Source of the DNA: Chloracidobacterium sp.
GTDB lineage: Bacteria; Acidobacteriota; Blastocatellia; Pyrinomonadales; Pyrinomonadaceae
DNA length: 64,000 nt
Assembly (NCBI GenBank): GCA_016711345.1
Contig: JADJTD010000001.1
Span: forward strand, 1,612,001-1,676,000
Direction of reading: 5' to 3'
Shown one piece after another: positions 25,933 through 34,611 of the stretch. The position numbers were made by a program, and so were the translations under genes. The notes beneath the pieces are model-generated. The model did not search any database. It worked only from the letters and a program-made list of their open reading frames with translations, and had not been told where the DNA came from. Every line of letters starts with the position of its first letter. The stretch's first letter is position 1.

Positions 25933-27135
25933 ATGAGAACGGATATTTATAAGCAAATACTATTGGCGATCGGCGTTTTCTGCCTTTTTGGCGGCCTTGT
26001 TTTTGGCCAGCCAAAGCTTGTTCCGCACAAAGTCACATTGAAGGACGGTAAGTCGTTCAACCTCCTCAATCTGCCGGCCGAATTTGAGATCATTCCTGCA
26101 GCGGAAGGTTTGAAACGAGTTCGTTTTTTTGCAAAGGCACCGGACGGACGTATTTTCGTGACCGATATGTACAACCTGACGGACAACAAACGCGGTGTGG
26201 TCTACATCCTCGACGGCTGGAACGCCGAGACGGGCAAGTTTGAAAAAGTGACGCCTTATATGACCGATCTTAGGAACCCAAATAGCTGCCAATTTTACCG
26301 CGACGAAAATGGGCAGGATTGGTTTTATCTTGCAGAGACCGACAAGCTGACACGAAGAAAATTCACACACGGCGAAACCAAACCAACCGATACAGATCCG
26401 CAAACTCTCGCGACCTTTCCCGATTACGGCCTCAGCTATAAATACGGCGGCTGGCATCTGACACGCACAATCACATTCTCACCTGCGGGCAAACTGTACG
26501 TCTCTGTCGGCTCGTCCTGCAACGCCTGCATCGAAAAAGAAAAAGTGCGGGCAAGCGTTATCGAGATGAATCCTGACGGCTCGGAGCAGCGCGAGTTTGC
26601 CAAAGGTTTGCGCAACGCCGTCGGCCTGAAATGGATCGGCAAATTCCTTTGGGCATCGGGCCAGGGCTCAGATCATTTGGGATTGCAAAAACCGGACGAG
26701 ACATTTTACGCGCTCAAACGCAGCACAGATTACGGCTGGCCGTTCTGCTATTCGTCAAACGGCAAGATCTTTAAGGATCTGCAATTCAAACGCTCGTCAG
26801 GATGCAAAAACGTTGCTAAACCTTATGCATATCTTCCGGCACACTCATCGGCACTCGGATTTGATTTTTGGGATGAGGCTGATGCGTCAGATACGATCAA
26901 GAATGCTTTTCTAGTATCGCTTCACGGCTCGACCGACAAAACGATCGGTCACGGCTACAATATCGTCATCATGCGAAAGGGGGAAAAATTACAGGAATTT
27001 GTAAGTGGATTCTTACAAGATGGAAAAGTCGTTGGCAGACCTTGCGACATCATGAAGCTCGACGCTAACTCGTTCCTATTCACCGACGACCATTCGGGCA
27101 TAATCTATTACATTCGGAAAAAACGAGCTGCGTGA
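25933..27135 (+). CDS. sorbosone-dehydrogenase-like PQQ propeller protein
   Basis: From ATG 25933 the product is 400 residues with a signal peptide (LLAIGVFCLFGGLVFG). A longer frame from a TTG at 25852 would overlap the divergent gene's leader and lacks family sequence. Propeller motifs include FAKAPDGRIFVTDMYNLTD, TRTITFSPAGKLYVSVGSSCNAC, RNAVGLKW and SALGFDFW, ending VGRPCDIMKLDANSFLFTDD. This family (L-sorbosone dehydrogenase/GSDH-like) oxidises sugars in the periplasm, often with PQQ; the substrate here is not known. The Cys-x2-Cys in SSCNACIEK is typical of the subfamily. Confidence 0.86.
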   Translation: MRTDIYKQILLAIGVFCLFGGLVFGQPKLVPHKVTLKDGKSFNLLNLPAEFEIIPAAEGLKRVRFFAKAPDGRIFVTDMYNLTDNKRGVVYILDGWNAETGKFEKVTPYMTDLRNPNSCQFYRDENGQDWFYLAETDKLTRRKFTHGETKPTDTDPQTLATFPDYGLSYKYGGWHLTRTITFSPAGKLYVSVGSSCNACIEKEKVRASVIEMNPDGSEQREFAKGLRNAVGLKWIGKFLWASGQGSDHLGLQKPDETFYALKRSTDYGWPFCYSSNGKIFKDLQFKRSSGCKNVAKPYAYLPAHSSALGFDFWDEADASDTIKNAFLVSLHGSTDKTIGHGYNIVIMRKGEKLQEFVSGFLQDGKVVGRPCDIMKLDANSFLFTDDHSGIIYYIRKKRAA

Positions 27136-27165
27136 TACGATACTTATTTAGCTCGGAAAGGCTTT

Positions 27166-28308
27166 ATGAATATTGGCATCACGGTTTATCCAACATACGG
27201 CGGTAGCGGCATTGTGGGTTCTGAATTGGGCCGCGACCTCGCTGAACGCGGGCATAACGTTCATTTTATCTCGTCTTTTTTACCGACGCGTCTGACGGAA
27301 TTGAACGAGCGCATCCATTTTCACGAAGTGGAAATGATGTCGTATCCGCTCTTTGAACATCAGCCTTACGACCTCGCTCTTGCGACAAAAATGGCGACCG
27401 TTGCTCGTGCAGAAAAGCTCGATCTGCTCCACGTGCATTACGCGATACCGCATTCGATCTCGGCGATACTGGCCCGCGAATCGATCAAGCAAAAACGCTA
27501 TGTGCCTGTCATAACGACGCTTCACGGAACGGATATTACGCTCGTCGGAGCGGACCGTTCGTATTTGCCGATCACGCGTTACGGCCTGCAGCAATCGGAC
27601 GGCGTGACAGCTGTTTCGAAGTTTTTGAAGCAGGCAACGATCGAGACCTTTGATTTTGACGAGATCGAGGTCATACCAAATTTCATTTGCCAGAATCATT
27701 ACAAACGCCTGCCCGATTCGCCTTTGCGGGCAGAACTGGCGCCAAACGGCGAACGGCTTTTGGTCCACGTATCAAACTTCCGCCCGGTCAAGCGTCCAAA
27801 CGATTGCGTCGAGATACTTGCCACGGTCCGCGCCGCCGGTGAAAATGCAAGGCTCATCATGGTCGGCGACGGGCCCGAACGCTCGGCCTGCATTTATCGT
27901 GCAGGACAGTTGGGCGTGAAGGACCACGTCGTTTTTGTGGGTAAGCAAGCGAATATAGCTGACTATCTGGGCGTAGCCGATGTGTTTCTGCTGCCGTCGG
28001 AATTAGAGTCGTTCGGCCTCGCCGCATTAGAAGCGCAAGCGTGCGAAGTGCCGGTAATCGCAACACGTATCGGTGGCATTCCGGAAGTCGTCAACGATGG
28101 TGAATCAGGTTTCCTAAGCGATGTCGGCGATGTCGAAAAGATGACGAAAGACACGATCCATTTGCTGAAAGACGAAGAACTTCGACGCTCGTTCGGCGAA
28201 AAAGGCCGCGAGCTTGCCGTTCAGCGATACTCGACCTCAAAGATAATTCCGCAATACATCGCGTTCTACGAAAAGATCGTCCAAAAAGCGAAAGCCGCTG
28301 CCGCTTGA
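27166..28308 (+). CDS. bshA: N-acetyl-alpha-D-glucosaminyl L-malate synthase
   Basis: The 380-residue protein matches BshA, a GT4 enzyme that joins N-acetylglucosamine from UDP-GlcNAc to L-malate in the first step of bacillithiol synthesis. Supporting motifs are GITVYPTYGGSGIVGSELG at the N-terminus, LHVHYAIPHS, HGTDITLVGADRSYLPITRY and, in the donor domain, SNFRPVKRPNDC and PSELESFGLAALEAQACEVP with the E-x7-E pair. The close match across both domains distinguishes it from generic GT4 enzymes. BshB and BshC are not next to it; the gene stands 30 bases downstream of the sorbosone-dehydrogenase-like gene. Confidence 0.92.
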   Translation: MNIGITVYPTYGGSGIVGSELGRDLAERGHNVHFISSFLPTRLTELNERIHFHEVEMMSYPLFEHQPYDLALATKMATVARAEKLDLLHVHYAIPHSISAILARESIKQKRYVPVITTLHGTDITLVGADRSYLPITRYGLQQSDGVTAVSKFLKQATIETFDFDEIEVIPNFICQNHYKRLPDSPLRAELAPNGERLLVHVSNFRPVKRPNDCVEILATVRAAGENARLIMVGDGPERSACIYRAGQLGVKDHVVFVGKQANIADYLGVADVFLLPSELESFGLAALEAQACEVPVIATRIGGIPEVVNDGESGFLSDVGDVEKMTKDTIHLLKDEELRRSFGEKGRELAVQRYSTSKIIPQYIAFYEKIVQKAKAAAA

Positions 28309-28318
28309 GAAGAAATTC

Positions 28319-28397
28319 AACCGCCGATGGACGCAGATGAACACAGATAATAGAGAAAGATCTAATCGGCGTCTATCTGCGTCTATCTGCGGTTAAT
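28319..28397. repeat. imperfect inverted-repeat element (CCGCAGATAGACGCAGAT type)
   Basis: The arm AACCGCCGATGGACGCAGAT at 28319 and the reverse complement of TCTATCTGCGTCTATCTGCG ending near 28397 match over about 31 bases with roughly six differences. A loop of about 14 bases separates them. The element fills most of the gap between bshA and the hydrolase gene and resembles dispersed intergenic repeats. Confidence 0.7.
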
Positions 28398-28408
28398 TAT
28401 TTCTAAAT

Positions 28409-29443
28409 ATGCTCAAGCGCTACATGCACAAACGCGAAAGGCATCTTGCGATGTTCGATGATAACCGCGTCGTGCATCCGTTCGATTGGGGCACGGAATA
28501 CATTACTTCGAATGCAAATGGAGCCGATCCGCGAAAGCTTTTTAGTGAATACTCAAAAAATACCGTTGCGAACAGCGACGATTTTTTCTTCTCGCCGGAC
28601 ATTTCAGATTTCAAATTTCAAATTTCAAACATAAAAGCAAATGCTCCCGATCTTAGTTGGACAAGCGGCATTGAAACGCCTTCGAACGAAAACAACACTG
28701 CTTACGCTAAATTCTTTCCTCACGATAAAAACAAAAAAGCCGCTGTTCTGGTACTACCGCATTGGAACGCAAAGCCAGGAACATATTTCGATCTGTGCAA
28801 GTTGTTCAACCGAATCGGTTTCTCGGCCTTGCGTCTGACGCTGCCTTATCACGAAGAGCGAAAACCGCCTGAGATAAACCGTGCCGATTATCTCGTGGCC
28901 CCCAATGTCGGGCGTACGCTTCAAAGTTTGCGGCAGGCTGTCGTCGATACTCGTTCCGCCATCAAATGGCTCAAACAGCAAGGCTACGAAAAGATCGGCA
29001 TCGTTGGCACAAGCATCGGTTCGTGCGTTGGCTTTTTTGCGTTTACGCACGACATGCAGATCGACACCGCTGTTTTTAATCATGTGTCGGGCTATCCGGC
29101 GGACGTCGTCTGGCACGGCATCACGACCTATCATGTCAAAGAGGCTTTGGGCGACAATCTGACGCTCGACGAGCTTCGCGAGTACTGGCTGCCAATCTCG
29201 CCGATGGCATACATCGAACGCCTAGCCAAACTACCGCCGCGTCCGCAGCGGTACATTTATACGCTCTTCGATCTCAGTTTTCCCGTTGACCTTTCGCGCG
29301 ACACTATCAAAGCTCTTCGCCGCCATAAAATAAAACACAGTGCGGTGACCATACCATGCGGCCATTACACACTAGGCGAAAAACCTTGGGTCTATTACGA
29401 TGCTTTCATGATCGTTTCGTTCCTGAGAAAGCACTTAAAATAG
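28409..29443 (+). CDS. alpha/beta-hydrolase family protein
   Basis: The 344-residue protein has the alpha/beta-hydrolase nucleophile elbow GTSIGS near residue 200 (Ser as nucleophile), ahead of CVGFFAFTHD. PHWNAKPGTYFDL near residue 115 forms the oxyanion region. IPCGHYTLGE near the end supplies the catalytic His, and the Asp is likely in LFDLSFPVDL. No signal peptide is present, so it is probably cytoplasmic. The substrate is unknown. Residues about 65-74 are encoded by four 7-bp repeats, in a segment that looks like a linker. An ATG at 28451 could be used instead of 28409. Confidence 0.82.
   Translation: MLKRYMHKRERHLAMFDDNRVVHPFDWGTEYITSNANGADPRKLFSEYSKNTVANSDDFFFSPDISDFKFQISNIKANAPDLSWTSGIETPSNENNTAYAKFFPHDKNKKAAVLVLPHWNAKPGTYFDLCKLFNRIGFSALRLTLPYHEERKPPEINRADYLVAPNVGRTLQSLRQAVVDTRSAIKWLKQQGYEKIGIVGTSIGSCVGFFAFTHDMQIDTAVFNHVSGYPADVVWHGITTYHVKEALGDNLTLDELREYWLPISPMAYIERLAKLPPRPQRYIYTLFDLSFPVDLSRDTIKALRRHKIKHSAVTIPCGHYTLGEKPWVYYDAFMIVSFLRKHLK
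28602..28629 (+). repeat. four tandem TTTCAAA heptamers inside a coding region
   Basis: TTTCAGA followed by three TTTCAAA copies lies in frame inside the hydrolase gene. Because 7 is not a multiple of 3, gain or loss of one unit would shift the frame. Confidence 0.85.
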
Positions 29444-29562
29444 GCACCTGTTACAAAAACATTACATTATTGCTTGCTTAAATGGCGGTTTTGAGTTAAA
29501 AAATTCAAAGCAAATCATTTCTGTAATAAGTATTAGCCGGAGTAAAGATCCTTTGTCGTTTC

Positions 29563-29592
29563 TTACACGCAAGTCGAACAAGTCTCTATAGT
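29563..29592 (+). promoter_or_regulatory. possible promoter of the TonB receptor gene
   Basis: TATAGT at 29587-29592 is a good -10 hexamer. The -35 candidate TTACAC, 18 bases upstream, is weak. It sits about 60 bases before the start codon, which itself follows AAGGAGA. The rest of the 200-base leader shows no clear structure. Confidence 0.3.
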
Positions 29593-29650
29593 AGGAGCAT
29601 ATCGATTTCCGGCAGCAATCAGATTTATCCAAACATTCAAGGAGAAAAAA

Positions 29651-32600
29651 ATGAGAGCATTTTCGTCCAGCATTTCCAGTAAAGCCATTAAATTTGTGGT
29701 CCTGATCTCAGCGATCGCGGCCCTTGCCGTTTCTGCAATCGCGCAGTCGCAGGCGGCGGCAGCCGACCTTTCTGGTACCGTTACTGACCCGAACGGTGCG
29801 GTCGTCAGCGGTGCCACAGTTCAGGCCAAAGGCATGGGAACAGGTATAAACCGCACGGTGACCACTAATGGCGACGGCGTATATCAGTTCATTGGATTAC
29901 CGCCGGGCGAATATGATATCACGGCCGAGGCTTCGTCCTTCAAAAAAGTTATCATCTCGCCCGTACGGCTTACTGTAGGCCAGAGCGCCGACCTGACGAT
30001 CAAACTTGAATTAGGCACGGCGACGGCAATCGTAAATGTTGCGGGCGACGATGTTCAGCTTGTCGAGACTACGAAAACAAACGTTTCGAACACTATCGAA
30101 CAAGTACGTATTGAGAACCTTCCGATCAACGAACGCAGCGCGACCGGTTTTGCTCTTACGATCTCGACCGTTGGACGTGACAATGGCCGTCCGATTGGGC
30201 CGGCACCGACTTCTGGTTTGAATATCGGCGGCCAACGCGGTCGCTCGACTCTCGTGCAGGTTGATGGTGCCGATTTTACCGATAACTCGATCAATGCTGC
30301 CCGTTCGACCGTTTCGCAGGAAGCTGTGCAGGAATTTCAGATCACGACCAACTCATACATGCCTGAATTTGGACGCGCGACCGGCGGCATTGTAAATGTA
30401 GTCACAAAGCGCGGAACAAGTGATTTCCACGGCAATTTGTTCGGTTTCATTCGCCACAAAACGATCCAGGCGCGAAATGCATTTGCTCCCGTGATCGACA
30501 ACGATCCGGACAAGAAGCCGCCTTACACACGGGCTCAGTATGGAGCAACTTTTGGCGGACCGATGGACAAAAAAAATAAAAACTTCTTCTTCCTCTCGTT
30601 TGAGCAAAGACGCCGTCAGGAATCGGGCTTTTTTACCGGTGATATCTATGGCGGTGCTACTCAAAGCGTTACTATCGGAGCTCCGATCCTGCCGATTTCA
30701 CAGACCTTTACAAATCTAACCTCGGCGCAGGTTTCCTATATTCAGTCAGCCTTGGGCAGCGGTGATGCAGCACAGATAGGCCGGGCTGTTGCCTACGCGC
30801 ATCTTGCATCAGCAGGCGGACAATCTTCCATTAATGGGGCAAGCACACTGATTAATTTCGTTCCCGGTATCGGCGTCCCACAAGGACAGGTCATCGGCGG
30901 ACGATTCATATTATCGGGGATGCCGATCCCTCTGACAAGGAATTCGGATGGTCAACTGGTCGCTTTTCGTCCATTGTCACAATTAAGCCGATTATTCCCG
31001 ATCTCGGAAAATTCGAGCTACAGCTCCCTTCGCTTCGACAGCGCCCTGTCCGCCAGCCATCAGTTGTCTATGCGTCTGGGATATAATCCGGGCACCGTCA
31101 ATGGGATTCAGGATGAGTCGCAGAACCAGACGCTCGGGCAAAATGATTATTCACGAACCGGCATTCAGCAACTTGAAGACTTTTCGTTTGGGGCATCTCT
31201 TACGAGTATCATGTCGACCAAGGTCGTCAACGAGCTCTATTATAACTTTGGCCGACGGGTCGCAAAATTTGACTCGCAAGTTCCAAGCGTAGCCCTGCAA
31301 ATCACAGGCACAGCCTTTATGGGTGCCAATCCTTTCTCACCGCTAAATCGTGTCGAAAAGCGCCACCAATTTCGCAATAATCTGACATGGGTTTCCGGTA
31401 ATCATACAATGAAGTTTGGCGGCGACGTCAGTCTTGTCAATGGTAAGGCTAGATTGGAACTTAATTTTCCGGCGCTGTTCAATTTCAGCCAGCAGGCTGC
31501 AGGATCGTTCGTTTCGGTTGGTGGTGTAGCATGCGATTCACCAACTTTAGCCGTTCGCTGTCCGGGATTTACCGCAACCCAATCTTACGGCCTAGGCTTC
31601 CCGGGCGTTTTCATTCAGGGCTTTGGCGATCCGGACAGCACACTGTCCAACAGGCCTGTCGCAGTTTTTGGACAAGATACATGGAAGGTTACTCCGCGGC
31701 TGACTATTAATTTTGGCGTCCGTTACGATTATGAGTTTACTGAAAGTTTCGCGCCGTCACCGTTTCGCGATCCTTTGACGGGGATCACTTTAAGTGAATC
31801 AGATGTAGGAGCGGCCGAATTCGCTTTAAATGTAACTCAGGGGTATCCACGTGATGTGGACAACATTGCTCCGCGTCTGGGATTTGCATGGGACATTGCC
31901 GGAGATGGGAAGACAGTTATGCGGGGAGCTTTCGGCAGATTTTTCGACCACCCGGCGCTCGCTTCCTCATTTCTTTCCAATATCGCTGATGGCTCGCAGC
32001 AGCAGCAGGCAACTCTCTTACCATTCGCCCGTTCGGGCGAAGTTCCGTTTGCTCCGACATCGTTACTTAATGCGTTTCAGGTATTTCAGGGAACGGCGAT
32101 TCCGGGCGTTACACCAGGGCTGGCTGCCTCAGCTCAATATCTGAATGGACTCATGCGCTTCAATCCGGCAACGTTTACCGGATTCGGGCCAATCCTTCCA
32201 TTTACCTTGCACGTCTCGAAAGATTTCAAGTATCCCGACGCCATTCAGGCTAACCTGTCGTTCGAAAGACAAATCGGTAAAAACATGTCGCTATCTGTCA
32301 GCGGAATTATGGTCAACGCCCATCACTTGAACCATCCGCAGGACGTAAATGCACCAAATACCAATAATTTAAGAGAGAATTTTAGACGCTTTGCGGTTAA
32401 TAATCCGGCGTTTGCAGGTTGCACGACTGCGACTCCGAATGCGGCAAGCTGCTATCCAACAAGTACCGCGTCAGCATCGTTCTTTCCGATGCCTACCACT
32501 TCTAACGCCCTGTTTACTGTCGTGATCCCGGGTCTAATAGCGATCAATAACACGACCGGCCAAAAATTTGTCAGCCCGATCGCTGCAAACTTTTTCCGCC

Positions 32601-33457
32601 CGCTTGCGCCAAATTATTTCTTCATCGCATCTGCGACCGGTGGAGCTGTAACGAAGGCCATCTTTGATGCTCAAATGGCAGGCTCTGTCCGCACTGCGGG
32701 ACCAATCACGGCCTTTGGTGATGTCAGTGCTCAGTTATCCGATGGAAATTCATCGTACAACGCGATGAATGTCGAACTGAAAAAACGGTTTTCGAGCAAT
32801 ATGCAGTTTCTGGCGACCTACACATGGTCGCATTCCATTGACGATTCATCAGATCTTCAGACGCTCTTGAAACCGCAGAACAATTTTGATTTTGCGGCGG
32901 AGCGTTCTGATTCGCTTTTTGATCAGCGGCACCGTTTTGTCTTCAGCGGCATCATCAACGCACCGGAAAGCTGGAAATCTTCCGGAGGGTTCTATGGATT
33001 TATGCACGGATTTTCATTTGCTCCCATCGTGGAATTTGGATCGGGCCGTCCATTTAATATTCTTGCCCCGGGCGACTCGAACGGCGATTTCCAAAGCAGT
33101 AACGAACGTCCGTCGGTGCTGGCCGATGGCACGTTGTGCCAGACCGGTGTTGATGCAGGCTGCTTCGTGGGCGATTTTCCACGGGATGGCAGTCTGCCGC
33201 GAAATATGGGCATCACGCACAACTACTTTTCGGTCGATGCACGACTTACCCGTCGAGTCCGTCTCGGCGAACGCGTCAATCTCGATCTGATCGCCGAAGG
33301 CTTTAATCTGTTTAACCGCTTTAACGAAGCCGCAGGCAATCCGTTTTACAATGTTGTCAACACCTATGGTGAACGCAAAGGCAGCAAGTATTACAGTCAG
33401 CCAACCTCGGCTTATGACCCGCGACAGTTCCAATTCGGAGCAAAACTTAGTTTTTAA
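29651..33457 (+). CDS. Oar-like TonB-dependent receptor with N-terminal carboxypeptidase-regulatory-like domain
   Basis: The 1268-residue product starts at an ATG preceded by AAGGAGA. A signal peptide (ISAIAALAVSAIAQSQA) ends near residue 34. Residues about 38-125 form a carboxypeptidase-regulatory-like beta-sandwich (LSGTVTDPNGAVVSGATVQA, GVYQFIGLPPGEYDITAEA). Then comes a plug domain with IGGQRGRSTLVQVDGADFTD and FGRATGGIVNVVTKRGT, and finally a large outer-membrane beta-barrel with many aromatic strand ends (TPRLTINFGVRYDYEF, QFLATYTWSHSIDDSSD). The C-terminus PRQFQFGAKLSF ends in Phe, as outer-membrane proteins do. This architecture is a hallmark of Acidobacteriota and is thought to import large substrates, often glycans. 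A terminator follows, so it is probably monocistronic. Confidence 0.93.
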   Translation: MRAFSSSISSKAIKFVVLISAIAALAVSAIAQSQAAAADLSGTVTDPNGAVVSGATVQAKGMGTGINRTVTTNGDGVYQFIGLPPGEYDITAEASSFKKVIISPVRLTVGQSADLTIKLELGTATAIVNVAGDDVQLVETTKTNVSNTIEQVRIENLPINERSATGFALTISTVGRDNGRPIGPAPTSGLNIGGQRGRSTLVQVDGADFTDNSINAARSTVSQEAVQEFQITTNSYMPEFGRATGGIVNVVTKRGTSDFHGNLFGFIRHKTIQARNAFAPVIDNDPDKKPPYTRAQYGATFGGPMDKKNKNFFFLSFEQRRRQESGFFTGDIYGGATQSVTIGAPILPISQTFTNLTSAQVSYIQSALGSGDAAQIGRAVAYAHLASAGGQSSINGASTLINFVPGIGVPQGQVIGGRFILSGMPIPLTRNSDGQLVAFRPLSQLSRLFPISENSSYSSLRFDSALSASHQLSMRLGYNPGTVNGIQDESQNQTLGQNDYSRTGIQQLEDFSFGASLTSIMSTKVVNELYYNFGRRVAKFDSQVPSVALQITGTAFMGANPFSPLNRVEKRHQFRNNLTWVSGNHTMKFGGDVSLVNGKARLELNFPALFNFSQQAAGSFVSVGGVACDSPTLAVRCPGFTATQSYGLGFPGVFIQGFGDPDSTLSNRPVAVFGQDTWKVTPRLTINFGVRYDYEFTESFAPSPFRDPLTGITLSESDVGAAEFALNVTQGYPRDVDNIAPRLGFAWDIAGDGKTVMRGAFGRFFDHPALASSFLSNIADGSQQQQATLLPFARSGEVPFAPTSLLNAFQVFQGTAIPGVTPGLAASAQYLNGLMRFNPATFTGFGPILPFTLHVSKDFKYPDAIQANLSFERQIGKNMSLSVSGIMVNAHHLNHPQDVNAPNTNNLRENFRRFAVNNPAFAGCTTATPNAASCYPTSTASASFFPMPTTSNALFTVVIPGLIAINNTTGQKFVSPIAANFFRPLAPNYFFIASATGGAVTKAIFDAQMAGSVRTAGPITAFGDVSAQLSDGNSSYNAMNVELKKRFSSNMQFLATYTWSHSIDDSSDLQTLLKPQNNFDFAAERSDSLFDQRHRFVFSGIINAPESWKSSGGFYGFMHGFSFAPIVEFGSGRPFNILAPGDSNGDFQSSNERPSVLADGTLCQTGVDAGCFVGDFPRDGSLPRNMGITHNYFSVDARLTRRVRLGERVNLDLIAEGFNLFNRFNEAAGNPFYNVVNTYGERKGSKYYSQPTSAYDPRQFQFGAKLSF

Positions 33458-33480
33458 TTTACTTTACCTTAATACTTTAC

Positions 33481-33512
33481 AGCCGGATGGTATTACACCG
33501 TCCGGCTTTTTT
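33481..33512 (+). terminator. rho-independent terminator after the TonB receptor
   Basis: The stem AGCCGGA-GG pairs with CC-TCCGGCT around a loop of about nine bases and is followed by six T residues. It lies 24 bases after the stop codon. Confidence 0.88.
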
Positions 33513-33544
33513 GTGTAAGAACTATTATCAAGGATAATCGCCAT

Positions 33545-34492
33545 ATGCACTCTTTGTCTGAAAAAATCAAGCAAAAAGCCATAGAGATCGGATTCCAAAA
33601 GGTCGGCATCGTAGAGGCCGCTAATCTGATTGAAGAAGGCGCCCGTTTGAATGAATGGCTCAACAAAGGCTTTCACGGAGAGATGACATGGTTGGCACGC
33701 GACCCTGATAAACGCAGCGATCCGCGTCTGTTATTCCCGGAGGCAAGATCGGTCATCGTTGTTCTCTTAAATTACTATACCGATCATCAACACGATCAAA
33801 ATACTGAAAAGGGTAAGCTGTCTCGTTACGCATGGGGCGATGATTATCACGATGTGGTAAGCGAAAAGCTGAAAGAGCTTTTCGCGTGGATCAAAGCCGA
33901 GAGCCCTAATGCCGAGGGCAAGATCTGCGTCGATACGGCTCCGATGATGGACAAGGCGTGGGCCGTGCGTGCCGGTTTAGGTTGGATCGGGAAGCACTCA
34001 AATCTGATCACGACCGACGTTGGTTCTTGGGTATTTATCGGCGAGATACTTCTTAATGTAGACCTCGAATATGACACTGAGATCGTCGAAGATCATTGCG
34101 GTACATGCACGGCCTGTCTCGATACCTGTCCGACAAACGCTATTGTCGAGCCGTATGTCGTTGATTCGCGAAAGTGTATCTCATACGCCACCATCGAATT
34201 GCGTGACGAAACTCTGCCAGCCGATGTTGCGGCAAAAATGGAAGGCTGGCTTTACGGCTGCGACGTTTGTCAGGACGTTTGCCCATGGAACCGTTTTGAA
34301 ACTCCAACACAAGAAAGCCGTTTTGAGCCGCGAGAAGGCGAGACATCAATAGTTCTCGATGTAGTTTTATCCCTAACGCCGGAAAGCTACGCCGAACGCT
34401 TTCGCCGCACAGCGATCAAACGAGCCAAACTCCCGGGCTTAAAACGTAACGCAGAGGCTCTAAAGAAATCACCCCCGCCGAATGAAATTTGA
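33545..34492 (+). CDS. queG: epoxyqueuosine reductase
   Basis: The 315-residue protein is QueG, the cobalamin- and iron-sulfur-dependent enzyme that reduces epoxyqueuosine to queuosine in tRNA. HGEMTWLARDPDKRSDPRLL and CVDTAPMMDKAWAVRAGLGWIGKH are family motifs near the N-terminus and active site. CGTCTACLDTCPTN near residues 184-197 and CDVCQDVCPWN near 239-249 hold two [4Fe-4S] clusters of the bacterial ferredoxin type. The length is a little shorter than E. coli QueG because the C-terminal HEAT-like extension is reduced. No other queuosine genes are adjacent. The TGA stop lies within the start of an inverted-repeat element. Confidence 0.94.
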   Translation: MHSLSEKIKQKAIEIGFQKVGIVEAANLIEEGARLNEWLNKGFHGEMTWLARDPDKRSDPRLLFPEARSVIVVLLNYYTDHQHDQNTEKGKLSRYAWGDDYHDVVSEKLKELFAWIKAESPNAEGKICVDTAPMMDKAWAVRAGLGWIGKHSNLITTDVGSWVFIGEILLNVDLEYDTEIVEDHCGTCTACLDTCPTNAIVEPYVVDSRKCISYATIELRDETLPADVAAKMEGWLYGCDVCQDVCPWNRFETPTQESRFEPREGETSIVLDVVLSLTPESYAERFRRTAIKRAKLPGLKRNAEALKKSPPPNEI

Positions 34493-34577
34493 ACGCGAAT
34501 TAAGAGGATTGAGCAGATTTTCCGGACTAATACTACAAATCCGGGGCTTTCCGCCTAATCCGCTAGATCCGCGTTGA
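34491..34577. repeat. imperfect inverted-repeat element (AACGCGGATCTAGCGGATTA type)
   Basis: The left arm AACGCGAATTAAGAGGATTG and the reverse complement of the right arm, AACGCGGATCTAGCGGATTA, align over about 34 bases ending in CCGG. The loop is about 20 bases. The element fills the gap between queG and moaA. Confidence 0.7.
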
Positions 34578-34611
34578 AAAATTCTTGAGCATTTCGGTTA
34601 TCATCTTATCT

